DNA from: Patiria miniata
Taxonomy: Eukaryota; Echinodermata; Asteroidea; Valvatida; Asterinidae
Direction: 5' to 3'
Length of the DNA: 64,000 nt
Assembly: GCF_015706575.1 (NCBI RefSeq)
Contig: NW_024037048.1
Span: 16,819,512 to 16,883,511, forward strand
Shown: positions 10,905 through 23,850 of the stretch, piece after piece
How positions within the stretch are numbered: position 1 is the stretch's first letter
Layout: each line of letters opens with the position of its first letter
Program-made: the position numbers and the translations under genes
The notes under the pieces: model-generated
Told to the model about the DNA's origin: nothing
What the model saw: the letters and a program-made list of their open reading frames with translations, nothing else
Database searches by the model: none

Positions 10905-11186
10905 AAAAGTTTGATAAAGGAATTTACAGCTATTTCAAAGAAAATTTTGAATGCCTAACAAATTTCAAAACAGAAGTTTAAAAATGTAAAGTGTCAAAGT
11001 GATAGAAGAAAATACATTCTGAGCACTCAAAAGACAGATTTGTTTATGTAAACCAAAGTGAGCAGTTTGTTTATTGTTGTAATCACTCTGTGGAAATAAA
11101 AAAAAGAGCGAATTATTAAATTTTCTTTCTTATCGCCAATGCGATTGACGTTTAGCGAATCGCTAATGCCAAATTAAGTTGACTCT
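10905..11186. repeat. Duplicated block flanking the satellite region, right member
   Basis: Direct repeat of 8513-8780 with about a dozen differences. Its right edge is the junction with the satellite. Confidence 0.85.
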
Positions 11187-11189
11187 TAA

Positions 11190-14100
11190 ATGAGAAGATA
11201 TAGAGGATATTTTTTAGAAGGGATGATTGAGGAGACTTACCATCATGGCCAGGAGGATATTGTTTTAGAAGGAATAATTGAGAAGACAAACCATCATGAC
11301 TAGGAGGATATTTTTAGAAGGGATTATTAAATGAAAACCATCATGGCATGGAGGATATTTTGAAGGGATAATTGAGGAGACGACTCATCACGGCTTGAAG
11401 GATATTTTTAAGAAGGGATAATTAAGGAGACTAACCATCACGGCGAGGAGGATATTGTTTTAGAAGGGATAATTGAGAAGACAAACCATCATTGCTAGGT
11501 TGTTTTTTTTAGAGGGGATTATAAAAATAAAAACCATCATGGCATGGAGGATATGTTTTAGGGTAGATAATTGAGGAAACTAATCATTTTGACTTGAAGG
11601 ATATTTTTTTTCTAAAGAGATTATTTAACACACAATCCATCACGGCTTGGAAAATATTTTTTTGAGAGGGGATAATTGAGGAGACTAATCATCACGGCTA
11701 GGAGGATATTTTTTCAGAAGGGATTATTGAAATAAAAACTATCATGGTTAGAGGATATTTTTTAGACGAGATTATTGTACAGACAATCCATCATGGATTG
11801 GAAGATATTTTTAACATGTGATCATTGTGGAGAATAAACATCATGACAAGGAGGATATTTTTTAGAAGTGATAATTGAGGAGACTAAACCATCATGGCCA
11901 AGAGGATATTTTAAGAAGGGCTAAATGAGGAAACTAACCATCATGGCTAGAAGGATTTTTTTAGAAGGGCTATAAATGAGAAGAATAAGCATCATGGCCA
12001 GGAGGATATTTTTTAGAAGGGCTAAAGGAGGAGACTAACCATCATTGCTAGGAGGATATCTTTTAGAAGTGATAATTGAGGAGACTAACCATTATGGCCA
12101 GGAAGATATTTTTTAAAAGGGCTATAAATGAGGAGAGTAAGCATCATGGCTAGGAGGATATTTTTTAGAAGGGCTATAAATGAGGAAAGTAAGCATCATG
12201 GCCAGGAGGATATTTTTTAGAAGTTATAATTGAGTGGCTAACCATCATGGCCAGGAGGATATTTTTTAGAAGGGCTAAATGAGGAGACTAACCATCATTG
12301 CTAGGAGGATATCTTTTAGAAGTTATAATTGAGGAGACTTACCATCATGGCCAGAGGAGGATATTTTTTAGAATAGTAATAGAGGAGACTAGCCATCATG
12401 GCCAGGAGGATATTTTTTAGAAGGGCTAAAGGAGGAGACTAACCATCATTGCTAGGAGGATTTCTTTTAGAAGTGATAATCGAGGAGACTAACCATCATG
12501 GCCATGAGGATATTTTTAGAAGGGCTAAATGAGAAGACTAACCATCATTGCTAGGAGGATATCTTTTAGAAGTGATAATTGAGGAGACTTACCATCATGG
12601 CCAGGAGGATATTTATAGAAGGGCTAAATGATGAGACAAACATCATTGCTAGGAGGATATTTTTTTAGAAGTGATAATTGAGGAGACTAACCATAACGGC
12701 TTGGAAGATATTTTTTTGAGAAGGGATAATTGAGGAGACTAATCATCACGGCTAGGAGGATATTTTTTCAGAAGGGATTATTGAAATAAAAACTATCATG
12801 GTAAGAGGATATTTTTAGACGAGATTATTGTACAGACAAACCATCAAGTCTTGGAAGATAATTTTAAGATGTGATAATTGAAGAGACTAACCATCATGGC
12901 TAGGAGGATATTTTGAGAAGTGATAATAGAGGAGACTAACCATCATTGCTTGGAGGATATTTTTTTAGAAGGGATAATTGAGGAGGCTAACCATCATGGC
13001 GAGGAGGATTTTTTTTAGAAGAGATAATTGAGGAGACTTATCATCACGGCTGAGGGGAAATTATTTTAGCAGGAATTATTAAAATGACAACCATCATGGA
13101 TTGGAAGAAATATTTTAGAAGGGATAATTTTGGAGACTAATCATCACGGCTAGGAGGATATTTTTGAAGGGATAATTGAGGAGATCAACCATCATTGCTT
13201 GGAGGATATTTTTTTAGAAGAAATAATTGAGGAAACTTATCATCACGGCTAAGAGGCTAATTTCTTTTTTAGAAAGGATAATTGAGGAGACGAACAATCA
13301 TGGCTAGGAGGATATTTAAGAAGGGATAATTGAGGAGACTAATCATCACGGCTAGGAGGATATTTTTTCAGAAGGGATTATTGAAATAAAAACTATCATG
13401 GTTAGAGGATATTTTTTAGACGAGATTATTGTACAGACAATCCATCATGGATTGGAAGATATTTTTAACATGTGATCATTGTGGAGAATAAACATCATGA
13501 CAAGGAGGATATTTTTTAGAAGTGATAATTGAGGAGACTAAACCATCATGGCCAAGAGGATATTTTAAGAAGGGCTAAATGAGGAGACTAACCATCATGG
13601 CTAGAAGGATTTTTTTAGAAGGGCTATACATGAGAAGAATAAGCATCATGGCCAGGAGGATATTTTTTAGAAGGGCTAAAGGAGGAGACTAACCATCATT
13701 GCTAGGAGGATATCTTTTAGAAGTGATAATTGAGGAGACTAACCATTATGGCCAGGAAGATATTTTTTAAAAGGGCTATAAATGAGGAGAGTAAGCATCA
13801 TGGCTAGGAGGATATTTTTTAGAAGGGCTATAAATGAGGAAAGTAAGCATCATGGCCAGGAGGATATTTTTTAGAAGTTATAATTGAGTGGCTAACCATC
13901 ATGGCCAGGAGGATATTTTTTAGAAGGGCTAAATGAGGAGACTAACCATCATTGCTAGGAGGATATCTTTTAGAAGTTATAATTGAGGAGACTTACCATC
14001 ATGGCCAGAGGAGGATATTTTTTAGAATAGTAATAGAGGAGACTAGCCATCATGGCCAGGAGGATATTTTTTAGAAGGGCTAAAGGAGGAGACTAACCAT

Positions 14101-17100
14101 CATTGCTAGGAGGATTTCTTTTAGAAGTGATAATCGAGGAGACTAACCATCATGGCCATGAGGATATTTTTAGAAGGGCTAAATGAGAAGACTAACCATC
14201 ATTGCTAGGAGGATATCTTTTAGAAGTGATAATTGAGGAGACTTACCATCATGGCCAGGAGGATATTTATAGAAGGGCTAAATGATGAGACAAACATCAT
14301 TGCTAGGAGGATATTTTTTAGAAGTGATAATTGAGGAGACTAACCATAACGGCTTGGAAGATATTTTTTTGAGAAGGGATAATTGAGGAGACTAATCATC
14401 ACGGCTAGGAGGATATTTTTTCAGAAGGGATTATTGAAATAAAAACTATCATGGTAAGAGGATATTTTTAGACGAGATTATTGTACAGACAAACCATCAA
14501 GTCTTGGAAGATAATTTTAAGATGTGATCATTGAAGAGACTAACCATCATGGCTAGGAGGATATTTTGAGAAGTGATAATAGAGGAGACTAACCATCATT
14601 GCTTGGAGGATATTTTTTTAGAAGGGATAATTGAGGAGGCTAACCATCATGGCGAGGAGGATTTTTTTTAGAAGAGATAATTGAGGAGACTTATCATCAC
14701 GGCTGAGGGGAAATTATTTTAGCAGGAATTATTAAAATGACAACCATCATGGATTGGAAGAAATATTTTAGAAGGGATAATTTTGGAGACTAATCATCAC
14801 GGCTAGGAGGATATTTTTGAAGAGATAATTGAGGAGATCAACCATCATTGCTTGGAGGATATTTTTTTAGAAGAAATAATTGAGGAAACTTATCATCACG
14901 GCTAAGAGGCTAATTTCTTTTTTAGAAAGGATAATTGAGGAGACGAACAATCATGGCTAGGAGGATATTTAAGAAGAGATAATTGAGGAGACTTATCATC
15001 ACAGTTAGGAGCATATTTTTAGAAGGGATTATTGAATGAAAACCATCATGGCTCGGAGCATATTTTTTTGAATGGATTATTGAGGAGACTTATCATCACG
15101 GCTGAGGGGAAATTATTTTAGCAGGAATTATTAAAATGACAACCATCATGGATTGGAAGAAATATTTTAGAAGGGATAATTTTGGAGACTAATCATCACG
15201 GCTAGGAGGATATTTTTGAAGGGATAATTGAGGAGATTAACCATCATTGCTTGGAGGATATTTTTTTAGAAGAAATAATTGAGGAAACTTATCATCACGG
15301 CTAGGAGGCTAATTTCTTTTTTTTAGAAAGGATAATTGAGGAGACGAACAATCATGGCTAGGAGGATATTTAAGAAGAGATAATTGAGGAGACTTATCAT
15401 CACAGTTAGGAGCATATTTTTAGAAGGGATTATTAAATGAAAACCATCATGGCTCGGAGCATATTTTTTTGAATGGATTATTGAGGAGACTAATCATCTT
15501 GACTTGGAGGATATTTTTTAGACGAGATTAGTAAACACAATCCATCACGGCTTGGAAGATATTTTTTAAGAAGGGATAATTGAGGAGACTTATCATCACG
15601 GCTGAGGGGAAATTATTTTAGCAGGAATTATTAAAATGACAACCATCATGGATTGGAAGAAATATTTTAGAAGGGATAATTTTGGAGACTAATCATCACG
15701 GCTAGGAGGATATTTTTGAAGGGATAATTGAGGAGATCAACCATCATTGCTTGGAGGATATTTTTTTAGAAGAAATAATTGAGGAAACTTATCATCACGG
15801 CTAGGAGGCTAATTTCTTTTTTTTAGAAAGGATAATTGAGGAGACGAACAATCATGGCTAGGAGGATATTTACGAAGAGATAATTGAGGAGACTTATCAT
15901 CACAGTTAGGAGCATATTTTTAGAAGGGATTATTGAATGAAAACCATCATGGCTCGGAGCATATTTTTTTGAATGGATTATTGAGGAGACTTATCATCAC
16001 GGCTGAGGGGAAATTATTTTAGCAGGAATTATTAAAATGACAACCATCATGGATTGGAAAAAATATTTTAGAAGGGATAATTTTGGAGACTAATCATCAC
16101 GGCTAGGAGGATATTTTTGAAGGGATAATTGAGGAGATCAACCATCATTGCTTGGAGGATATTTTTTTAGAAGAAATAATTGAGGAAACTTATCATCACG
16201 GCTAGGAGGCTAATTTCTTTTTTTTAGAAAGGATAATTGAGGAGACGAACAATCATGGCTAGGAGGATATTTAAGAAGAGATAATTGAGGAGACTTATCA
16301 TCACAGTTGGGAGCATATTTTTAGAAGGGATTATTAAATGAAAACCATCATGGCTCGGAGCATATTTTTTTGAATGGATTATTGAGGAGACTAATCATCT
16401 TGACTTGGAGGATATTTTTTAGACGAGATTAGTAAACACAATCCATCACGGCTTGGAAGATATTTTTTAAGAAGGGATAATTGAGGAGACTAATCATCAC
16501 GGCTAGGAGGATATTTTTTCAGAAGGGATTATTGAAATAAAAACTATCATGGTTAGAGGATATTTTTTAGACGAGATTATTGTACAGACAAACCATCAAG
16601 TCTTGGAAGATAATTTTAAGATGTGATCATTGAAGAGACTAACCATCATGGCTAGGAGGATATTTTGAGAAGTGATAATAGAGGAGACTAACCATCATTG
16701 CTTGGAGGATATTTTTTTAGAAGGGATAATTGAGGAGGCTAACCATCATGGCGAGGAGGATTTTTTTTAGAAGAGATAATTGAGGAGACTTATCATCACG
16801 GCTGAGGGGAAATTATTTTAGCAGGAATTATTAAAATGACAACCATCATGGATTGGAAGAAATATTTTAGAAGGGATAATTTTGGAGACTAATCATCACG
16901 GCTAGGAGGATATTTTTGAAGGGATAATTGAGGAGATCAACCATCATTGCTTGGAGGATATTTTTTTAGAAGAAATAATTGAGGAAACTTATCATCACGG
17001 CTAAGAGGCTAATTTCTTTTTTAGAAAGGATAATTGAGGAGACGAACAATCATGGCTAGGAGGATATTTAAGAAGAGATAATTGAGGAGACTTATCATCA

Positions 17101-20100
17101 CAGTTAGGAGCATATTTTTAGAAGGGATTATTGAATGAAAACCATCATGGCTCGGAGCATATTTTTTTGAATGGATTATTGAGGAGACTTATCATCACGG
17201 CTGAGGGGAAATTATTTTAGCAGGAATTATTAAAATGACAACCATCATGGATTGGAAGAAATATTTTAGAAGGGATAATTTTGGAGACTAATCATCACGG
17301 CTAGGAGGATATTTTTGAAGGGATAATTGAGGAGATCAACCATCATTGCTTGGAGGATATTTTTTTAGAAGAAATAATTGAGGAAACTTATCATCACGGC
17401 TAGGAGGCTAATTTCTTTTTTTTAGAAAGGATAATTGAGGAGACGAACAATCATGGCTAGGAGGATATTTAAGAAGAGATAATTGAGGAGACTTATCATC
17501 ACAGTTAGGAGCATATTTTTAGAAGGGATTATTAAATGAAAACCATCATGGCTCGGAGCATATTTTTTTGAATGGATTATTGAGGAGACTAATCATCTTG
17601 ACTTGGAGGATATTTTTTAGACGAGATTAGTAAACACAATCCATCACGGCTTGGAAGATATTTTTTAAGAAGGGATAATTGAGGAGACTTATCATCACGG
17701 CTGAGGGGAAATTATTTTAGCAGGAATTATTAAAATGACAACCATCATGGATTGGAAGAAATATTTTAGAAGGGATAATTTTGGAGACTAATCATCACGG
17801 CTAGGAGGATATTTTTGAAGGGATAATTGAGGAGATCAACCATCATTGCTTGGAGGATATTTTTTTAGAAGAAATAATTGAGGAAACTTATCATCACGGC
17901 TAGGAGGCTAATTTCTTTTTTTTTAGAAAGGATAATTGAGGAGACGAACAATCATGGCTAGGAGGATATTTAAGAAGAGATAATTGAGGAGACTTATCAT
18001 CACAGTTAGGAGCATATTTTTAGAAGGGATTATTAAATGAAAACCATCATGGCTCGGAGCATATTTTTTTGAATGGATTATTGAGGAGACTAATCATCTT
18101 GACTTGGAGGATATTTTTTAGACGAGATTAGTAAACACAATCCATCACTGCTTGGAAGATATTTTTTAAGAAGGGATAATTGAGGAGACTAACCATCACA
18201 GCTAGGAGGATATTTTTAAGAAGGGCTTATTGAAAAAAAAAACCATCATGGCTTGGAGGATATTTTTTCAGACGAGATTATTGAACAGACAAACCATCAC
18301 GGCTAGGAAGATAATTTTTAGGAATGATCATTGAGGAGCCTAACCATCATGGCTAGGAGGGTATTTTTTTAGAAGGGTAATTGAGGAGACTAACTATAAT
18401 GGCTAGGAGGATATGTTTTAGAAGAGATTATTGAGCACACAATCCATAACGGTTTGGAAGATATTTTTTTGAGAATGGATAATTGATGAGACTTATCATC
18501 ACGGCTAGGAGGATATTTTTTAGAAGGGATGATTGAGGAGACTGTATACCCATCATGGCCATGAGGATATTGTTTTAGAAGGGATAATTGAGGAGACTAA
18601 CCATCATGGCTCGGAGGATTTTTTTTTTTAGAAGAGATGATTGAGGAAATTTATCATCTTGACTTGGAGGATATTTTTAGAAGAGATTATTGAACACACA
18701 ATCCATCACGGCTTGGAAGATATTTTTTTGAGAGGGATAATTGAGGAGACTAACCATCACAGCTAGGAGGATATTTTTTAGAAGGGCTTATTGAAATAAA
18801 AACCATCATGGCTTGGAGGATATTTTTCAGACGAGATTATTGAACAGCCAAACCATCAAGGCTTGGAATATATTTTTTAGGATTGATCATTGAGGAGACT
18901 AATCATCACGGCTAGGAGGATATTTTTTAGAAGGGATTATTGAAATAAAAACATCACGGCTTGGAAGATATTTTTTAGATGTGATTATTGAGGAGACTAA
19001 CCATCATTGCTAGGAGGATATTTTTTGTAAAGGGATAATTGAGGAGGCTAATCACCACGGCTAGGAGGTTTTTTTTAAGGGATAGGCCTAACTGAGGTGA
19101 CTTATCATCACGGCTAGGAGGATATTTTTTAGAAGGGATAATTGAACAGACAAACCATCACGGCTTGGAAGATATTTTTTTAGATGTGATCATTGAGGAA
19201 ACTATCCGGTTCGTAAGTGTGACGTCATCTCAACTTTCTGTACATGGTGTAGCATGGCACCAATGGAACCGGAAGTTAACGCAACTTGAGTGTTTATCCA
19301 ATGGGCGCTCGTAATCAGTGGTGCGTGCGCGTGTATGACGAAGTCACTTACGAACCGGATAACCATCATGACTAGGAAGATATTTTTAGAAGTGATCATT
19401 GAGGAGATTAACCACCATTGCTAGCAGGATTTTTTTTAAAGGGATCATTGAGGTGACTTATCATCACGGTTAGGAGGAGATTTTTAGAAGGGATTATTGA
19501 AATGAAAACCATCATGGCTTGGAGGATATTTTTAGAAGAGATAATTGAAGCGACAAACCATCATGGCTTGGAGGATATTTTCTAGAACAGATAATTGCGG
19601 AGACTCACACTCATGACAAGGAGGTATTTTTTAGAAGGGATTAATGAAATGAAAACCATCATGGCTTGGAGGATATTTATTCAGAAGGGATAACTGAGGA
19701 AACTAACCAGCTGAATGGGAGGATATTTTGTTTTAGAAGAGATTATTGAACACACAAACCATCACGTCTTACCAGCTATTTTTTTAGAATGGATAAAATT
19801 GAGGAGAGTTATCATCACGGCTAGGAGGATATTGTTTTAGAAGGGATAATTATTAAGGAGACTAACCATCATGGCTAGTAGGATTTTTTCTAAAGGGAGA
19901 ATTATTGTTGAGACTAATCATCACCGCTAGGAGGAATATTTTGAAGGGATTATTGAAATAAAAACCATCATGGCTTGGAGGATATTTGTTAAGAAGGGAT
20001 AATTGAGGAAACTAACTATCATGAATGGGAGGATTTGTTTTAGAAGAGATTATTTAACGCACAAACCATCACGGCTTGGAAGCTATTTTTTAGAATGGAT

Positions 20101-20345
20101 AATAATTTAGGAGAGTAATCATCATGGCTTGGAGGATATTTTTTAGACGAGATTATTGAACAGACAAAGCATGACGGCTTGGAAGATATTTTTTAGATGT
20201 GATCATTGAGGAGACTAACCATCATTGCTAGGAGGATTTTTTAGAAGGGATAATTGAGGAGACTATGGCTTGGAGGATATTTTTTAAGAAGGGAAATTGA
20301 GAAGCCTAACCATCATGGCCAGGATGATATTTTTCGTAGAGGTAA
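11190..20345. repeat. 50-bp satellite array with higher-order structure
   Basis: Around 180 tandem copies of a unit of about 50 bp, consensus roughly ggaggatattttttagaagg then gataattgaggagactaacc and atcatggcta. A marked variant (tgaggggaaattatttta) recurs at 13051, 14704, 15103, 15603, 16004, 16803, 17202 and 17702, that is with spacings of about 400, 500, 400, 800, 400 and 500 bp, so blocks of 8 and 10 units have been amplified. A longer block of about 1654 bp is also duplicated (11811 against 13465). No open reading frame crosses it. It lies inside a predicted intron of C1q copy 1 and is absent from copy 2. Confidence 0.96.
19205..19359. mobile_element. 155-bp MITE inserted in the satellite
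   Basis: Perfect 15-bp inverted ends TCCGGTTCGTAAGTG, flanked by TA on both sides (19203-19204, 19360-19361). The surrounding satellite unit reads normally when one TA and the element are removed, so both the insertion and the TA target duplication are clear. Inner sequence is non-coding. Confidence 0.9.
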
Positions 20346-22066
20346 TTGAATGACGTTTTCTGGTTTCTAATTTTGACCAAAAAGATTCAATGCATAGAAA
20401 AAAGGAACGGTCTCCTACCAAATCACTGCTCTATTCTGATGCTTGAATGAAGAAAATGTCAACAGACACTCACCTAAGCACAGTTCTTGAATTCTCTCGC
20501 AGAAGCACTCTTCAACACTTGAGCGGATTGCTGGCTGAAAAAAATACCAACAACAATATGAGTCATTAAAAATCCTCTAGGAGATAACTTGGAGTTTGGT
20601 GGGGAGGCATGGCTGAATTCCACAAGTACAATACGGCCAAAAAATGTCTGTTCAGTAAAAATGTAATTTGGGTTGACTATTTATCTCAAATTCGTTCTCC
20701 AAAAATCAAATCTATCCATGAATTCTACATAATGCATCCAGCTATTGAACTTGTATAAAACTGTGTGCATCATCATGATCCAGTGCGTTTGTATTTGCGC
20801 CCTCTAGTCTATTCTGACCAGTGACACTTTTATCCTGCAATGCTTAAAAGTAACTTGATGAAACAGGAATGGCGCACTTTGAACTATAGCAAATGCCAGT
20901 TGAACAACAGAGTTCAAAGGCACTGAGAATATCCACAAATAATAACACAAATAAGACCGGCATTTTGAGATGTCCGGATACCTGTATACGTTCTTCCGTG
21001 ACCAACTTCCGCATAACTTTTCATTCTGATTGAGTTTGAGTGATATCCGGAAATAATGTGAGTACATTGCACGAGGATATCATGTTTGAAAATTTAGATA
21101 ATAAAGTCAATAGAAAAAAGGGAGGCAAAAAGTAAGAGTGTGCTTGACCGTGCCAAAAATATTGGCCAGGTTATAAAGAGTCCAGGTTTTGCGAGCCTTG
21201 TTTTTTGAAACCGAAAAAGTAAAACATCGATTTGTAGTTCCTCTGAAATATTATTTTGAATGATCAATACATCTTTACTGTTCTGAATCACAGCAGGGAA
21301 CTTGATGTTTTATACTGCGGTCAGAAAACAGTCCAACCTGACAGTCGAACCTAAATAAAAAAAAAGTCCATAAATGTGACTTCGTAGTGTATTATCCATA
21401 TCGACAAGAATCCAAATGATTTTTGTTCAAGAAGTAAAGAAACCAGTCAGTATTTGGACAATTTGTTTTTGAGAGTGCACAATGGAAGTAGTAGCGGAAA
21501 TATTGCCAGACAGGAATTCCTCATTTTTATTGCCTTGAAATTTGACCTCACAAAACCGTGGTCTGCATCCGCACCAACTGTTTACATTAAGAGCTGAAAT
21601 AAAATAGCTCGATAATTTACAAAAGTATTTGAAATTAACTCTTTCAGAAGGGCTTAGTGCATGTTATGCACAAACAAAGCCCGTCTGAACAAGTTAATTT
21701 CAAACACATTTGTAAATTATCGCGATACTTTATCAACTCCAAAGTGGTCGTTGGGAAAAGGCACAACATCTGGATTGGAATTAGCGCGCTGGTTTTGCTG
21801 TTAGCAAACGTGTATCAGAGTCATAGTGAAATGATAAAGAACAATTTGTTCATAAAAATCTTTAAATTTTTTCATGTCCTCAAGCTACCACATTTTCACA
21901 AGCACATAAAGACGAGAAAAATATCAAGCCTACCACCGCGCTCGCTTTTTGGAGAATCATTGAATCAGCAATATTCAAAAAAATTTGAATCCCGCAATGA
22001 TTCAAACACATTGTGCAAAAGACAACAAATTTCTTCAGAAGAAAAATGATTGTTTCAAACACTCAC
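20346..22066 (-). other. C1q copy 1 leader introns outside the satellite
   Basis: Unique-looking DNA that aligns piecewise with 60290-62250. Several short open frames are present (for example 21657-22049 +) but none is conserved as a frame in the right-hand copy. Confidence 0.5.
20474..20534 (-). other. C1q copy 1, leader exon 2 (non-coding)
   Basis: Minus strand: acceptor ttttttcag|CCAGCAATC, 61 bp, donor CTTAG|gtgagt. The right-hand counterpart at 60418-60478 has identical length and splice sites. It resembles leader exon 3 and probably arose by exon duplication. Confidence 0.6.
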
Positions 22067-22135
22067 CGAGCAAAATCTTGTTCTTGCAGTCAGTTCTCTC
22101 TCTGGTTGTCGTCCGAAGGTGACCTGTGGTTGATG
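22067..22135 (-). other. C1q copy 1, leader exon 1 (5' end approximate)
   Basis: Minus strand exon with donor GCTCG|gtgagt. Its start is placed about 30 bp below the TATA-like box. The segment ggacgacaaccagagagaga is conserved at 62254 onward. An upstream ATG in this copy is not conserved in the other, arguing against coding use. Confidence 0.5.
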
Positions 22136-22160
22136 TGAGGGGTGGACGGCCCCACATGTC

Positions 22161-22167
22161 TTAAATA
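22161..22167 (-). promoter_or_regulatory. TATA-like box of C1q copy 1
   Basis: Minus strand tatttaag preceded by the conserved CTCAGGAAATCGAT. The right copy has atttaag at 62351-62357 in the same context. Transcription start is inferred. Confidence 0.45.
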
Positions 22168-22247
22168 GTGCCATCGATTTCCTGAGCAGTGACTAAAACC
22201 TCGGACCCTGGATTGTGATTGCGTGGCTCCTGTGCGCTGTCAATCAC

Positions 22248-22500
22248 ACATCACCGACTCGCTTCATATTAATGATATGAAAGCGATGTTGAGGCTATAA
22301 AGTCACCATAAAAACTAGTCACCGACATTCAAATGGCCGCTTCTCATTGGTGGATATTGTATGGATGTCGGTGACACATCCAAACATGGAATTTATGATT
22401 GACACACACAACCTGTCAGTCACAGACCACTCACTTGTGGTCACCGACTTGTCACTGACAAACTGTGATTGGTGGATATACAAGTGACGTATACACTGGC
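22248..22500. promoter_or_regulatory. Upstream cluster of GTCACCGAC motifs and CCAAT boxes, copy 1
   Basis: GTCACCGAC-like sites in both orientations occur near 22250, 22318, 22366 and 22438, with inverted CCAAT (attggtgg) near 22347 and 22469. Site order and spacing are kept in 62403-62650 although intervening bases differ. This suggests a control region of the C1q promoter; the binding factor is unknown. Confidence 0.5.
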
Positions 22501-22509
22501 CGTGATTCA

Positions 22510-23850
22510 TTCAATGTACAGTTGGCGCTTCAGTCTATTAAATTGTGTGGATATGTTCGGGATTATATGAGGAATTAAATCGTACTCAAGCCAGCGGAGA
22601 AACTTGGGTTTAACTTGGGGTAGGGCACCTGGGGTGCGTTATTGTTTTTCAAAGGCTGCACTAAATGCAAAATAAACGTATTATTAAAACAGTTAATGTT
22701 TTATTTCAGGCTTTCAAACTGGAGCCGGGGGGGGGGCTTCCACTGGGGGTGGGGGTACATATGCCCCGTGTCCCCGTAGTTATGCCCCTGAGGTAGGCTT
22801 TGCTCCTTGATTGGGTCTTTGAGGAAATAAAATACAGTTAAAAAAACTTCCATGAACTTTACGTATCATATACGGCCCGTGTATAATCGTGGCCTTCTAA
22901 ATGTGGAAAAGGTTTTTACACTTGAATATCTCCCAGTTCGAATAATCATTTCCAGAAATGTTAGAATGTATGACCGGTGATGATGGACCTAAAAAGCAAA
23001 CGTTCACTACCTACAGTAATGACACAGTTCCAAAATAGCATGTAAAGTGATTTAAGATCCCCCCTATATCAACGAGAAAGGCTTGTATGGAACGACCAGA
23101 TTTCCTACATTTGCTAGTTTGTGGCCTCCGCATAGCGCGTACGATTCACCCTGAACTAGCCCTGGTGATATCCGGACAAATCACACCAGAGTTTGCCATT
23201 CTGTATTGCGAACCACCTCGATTTATAATAAGCTCTGAAGCAATGACGTAGCGACGATGGGGGTGGGGTGGGACAGTTGAACGACCACATGCCCCCCTTC
23301 CCCCTCCCCTCCCCCATACCAGTGGGACCATACCATGCAAGTAAATGACAAAGCCACTTGTCTGATTAGGGGCCTTATAATTACATGGCTTTGTTCCGAA
23401 CCGGGCACGAAGCCTATGTTTACAAAACGACCGAAAGTCACCGAGGTCATGAGACAAACCGGGGTTTCCCAGCTTGGCAATAGAGCTGGATCCGGTATTG
23501 GAATGAAGCCGGGATTTGGAAAACCTCGCTTGCAGCTCACTCGACTTATGTCTAGTCTCCGTTCCGAACGCCTCGCTGTTTCGCCACTAGGTTAACTACC
23601 GACGCTAATCAGGGTGACATTGTGGAAAGGCTACAGTTACTCCTCTTGACCAGCAGCGGCAATCTCTTGTTAATATTTGCGGAACCATCAACTTTGAAAG
23701 TTGGAAAAGCAGGGGTGGAGGGGGTTGGGCTAGACGCTACCTGACTATTGAGGGCACTGTTTCAAAATGCGTGTATACATACCCGCGTACGTATGAATAC
23801 TTGAAATAGAAGATTTCGTTACATTACTTTTATTATTTGACAGTTCCTCT
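22510..23850. other. Non-coding stretch upstream of the C1q locus
   Basis: Short overlapping open frames around 23150-23600 on both strands have no family resemblance and no splice context. Nothing else seen. Confidence 0.4.

Noticed and set aside
11190-20345. CRISPR array
   Set aside because: Units are contiguous and diverged with no constant repeat plus unique spacer pattern, and the genome is animal-like.
22083-22160. Upstream reading frame MWGRPPLTSTTG in C1q leader exon 1
   Set aside because: ATG and frame are not conserved in the paralogous exon and the frame stops in exon 2.
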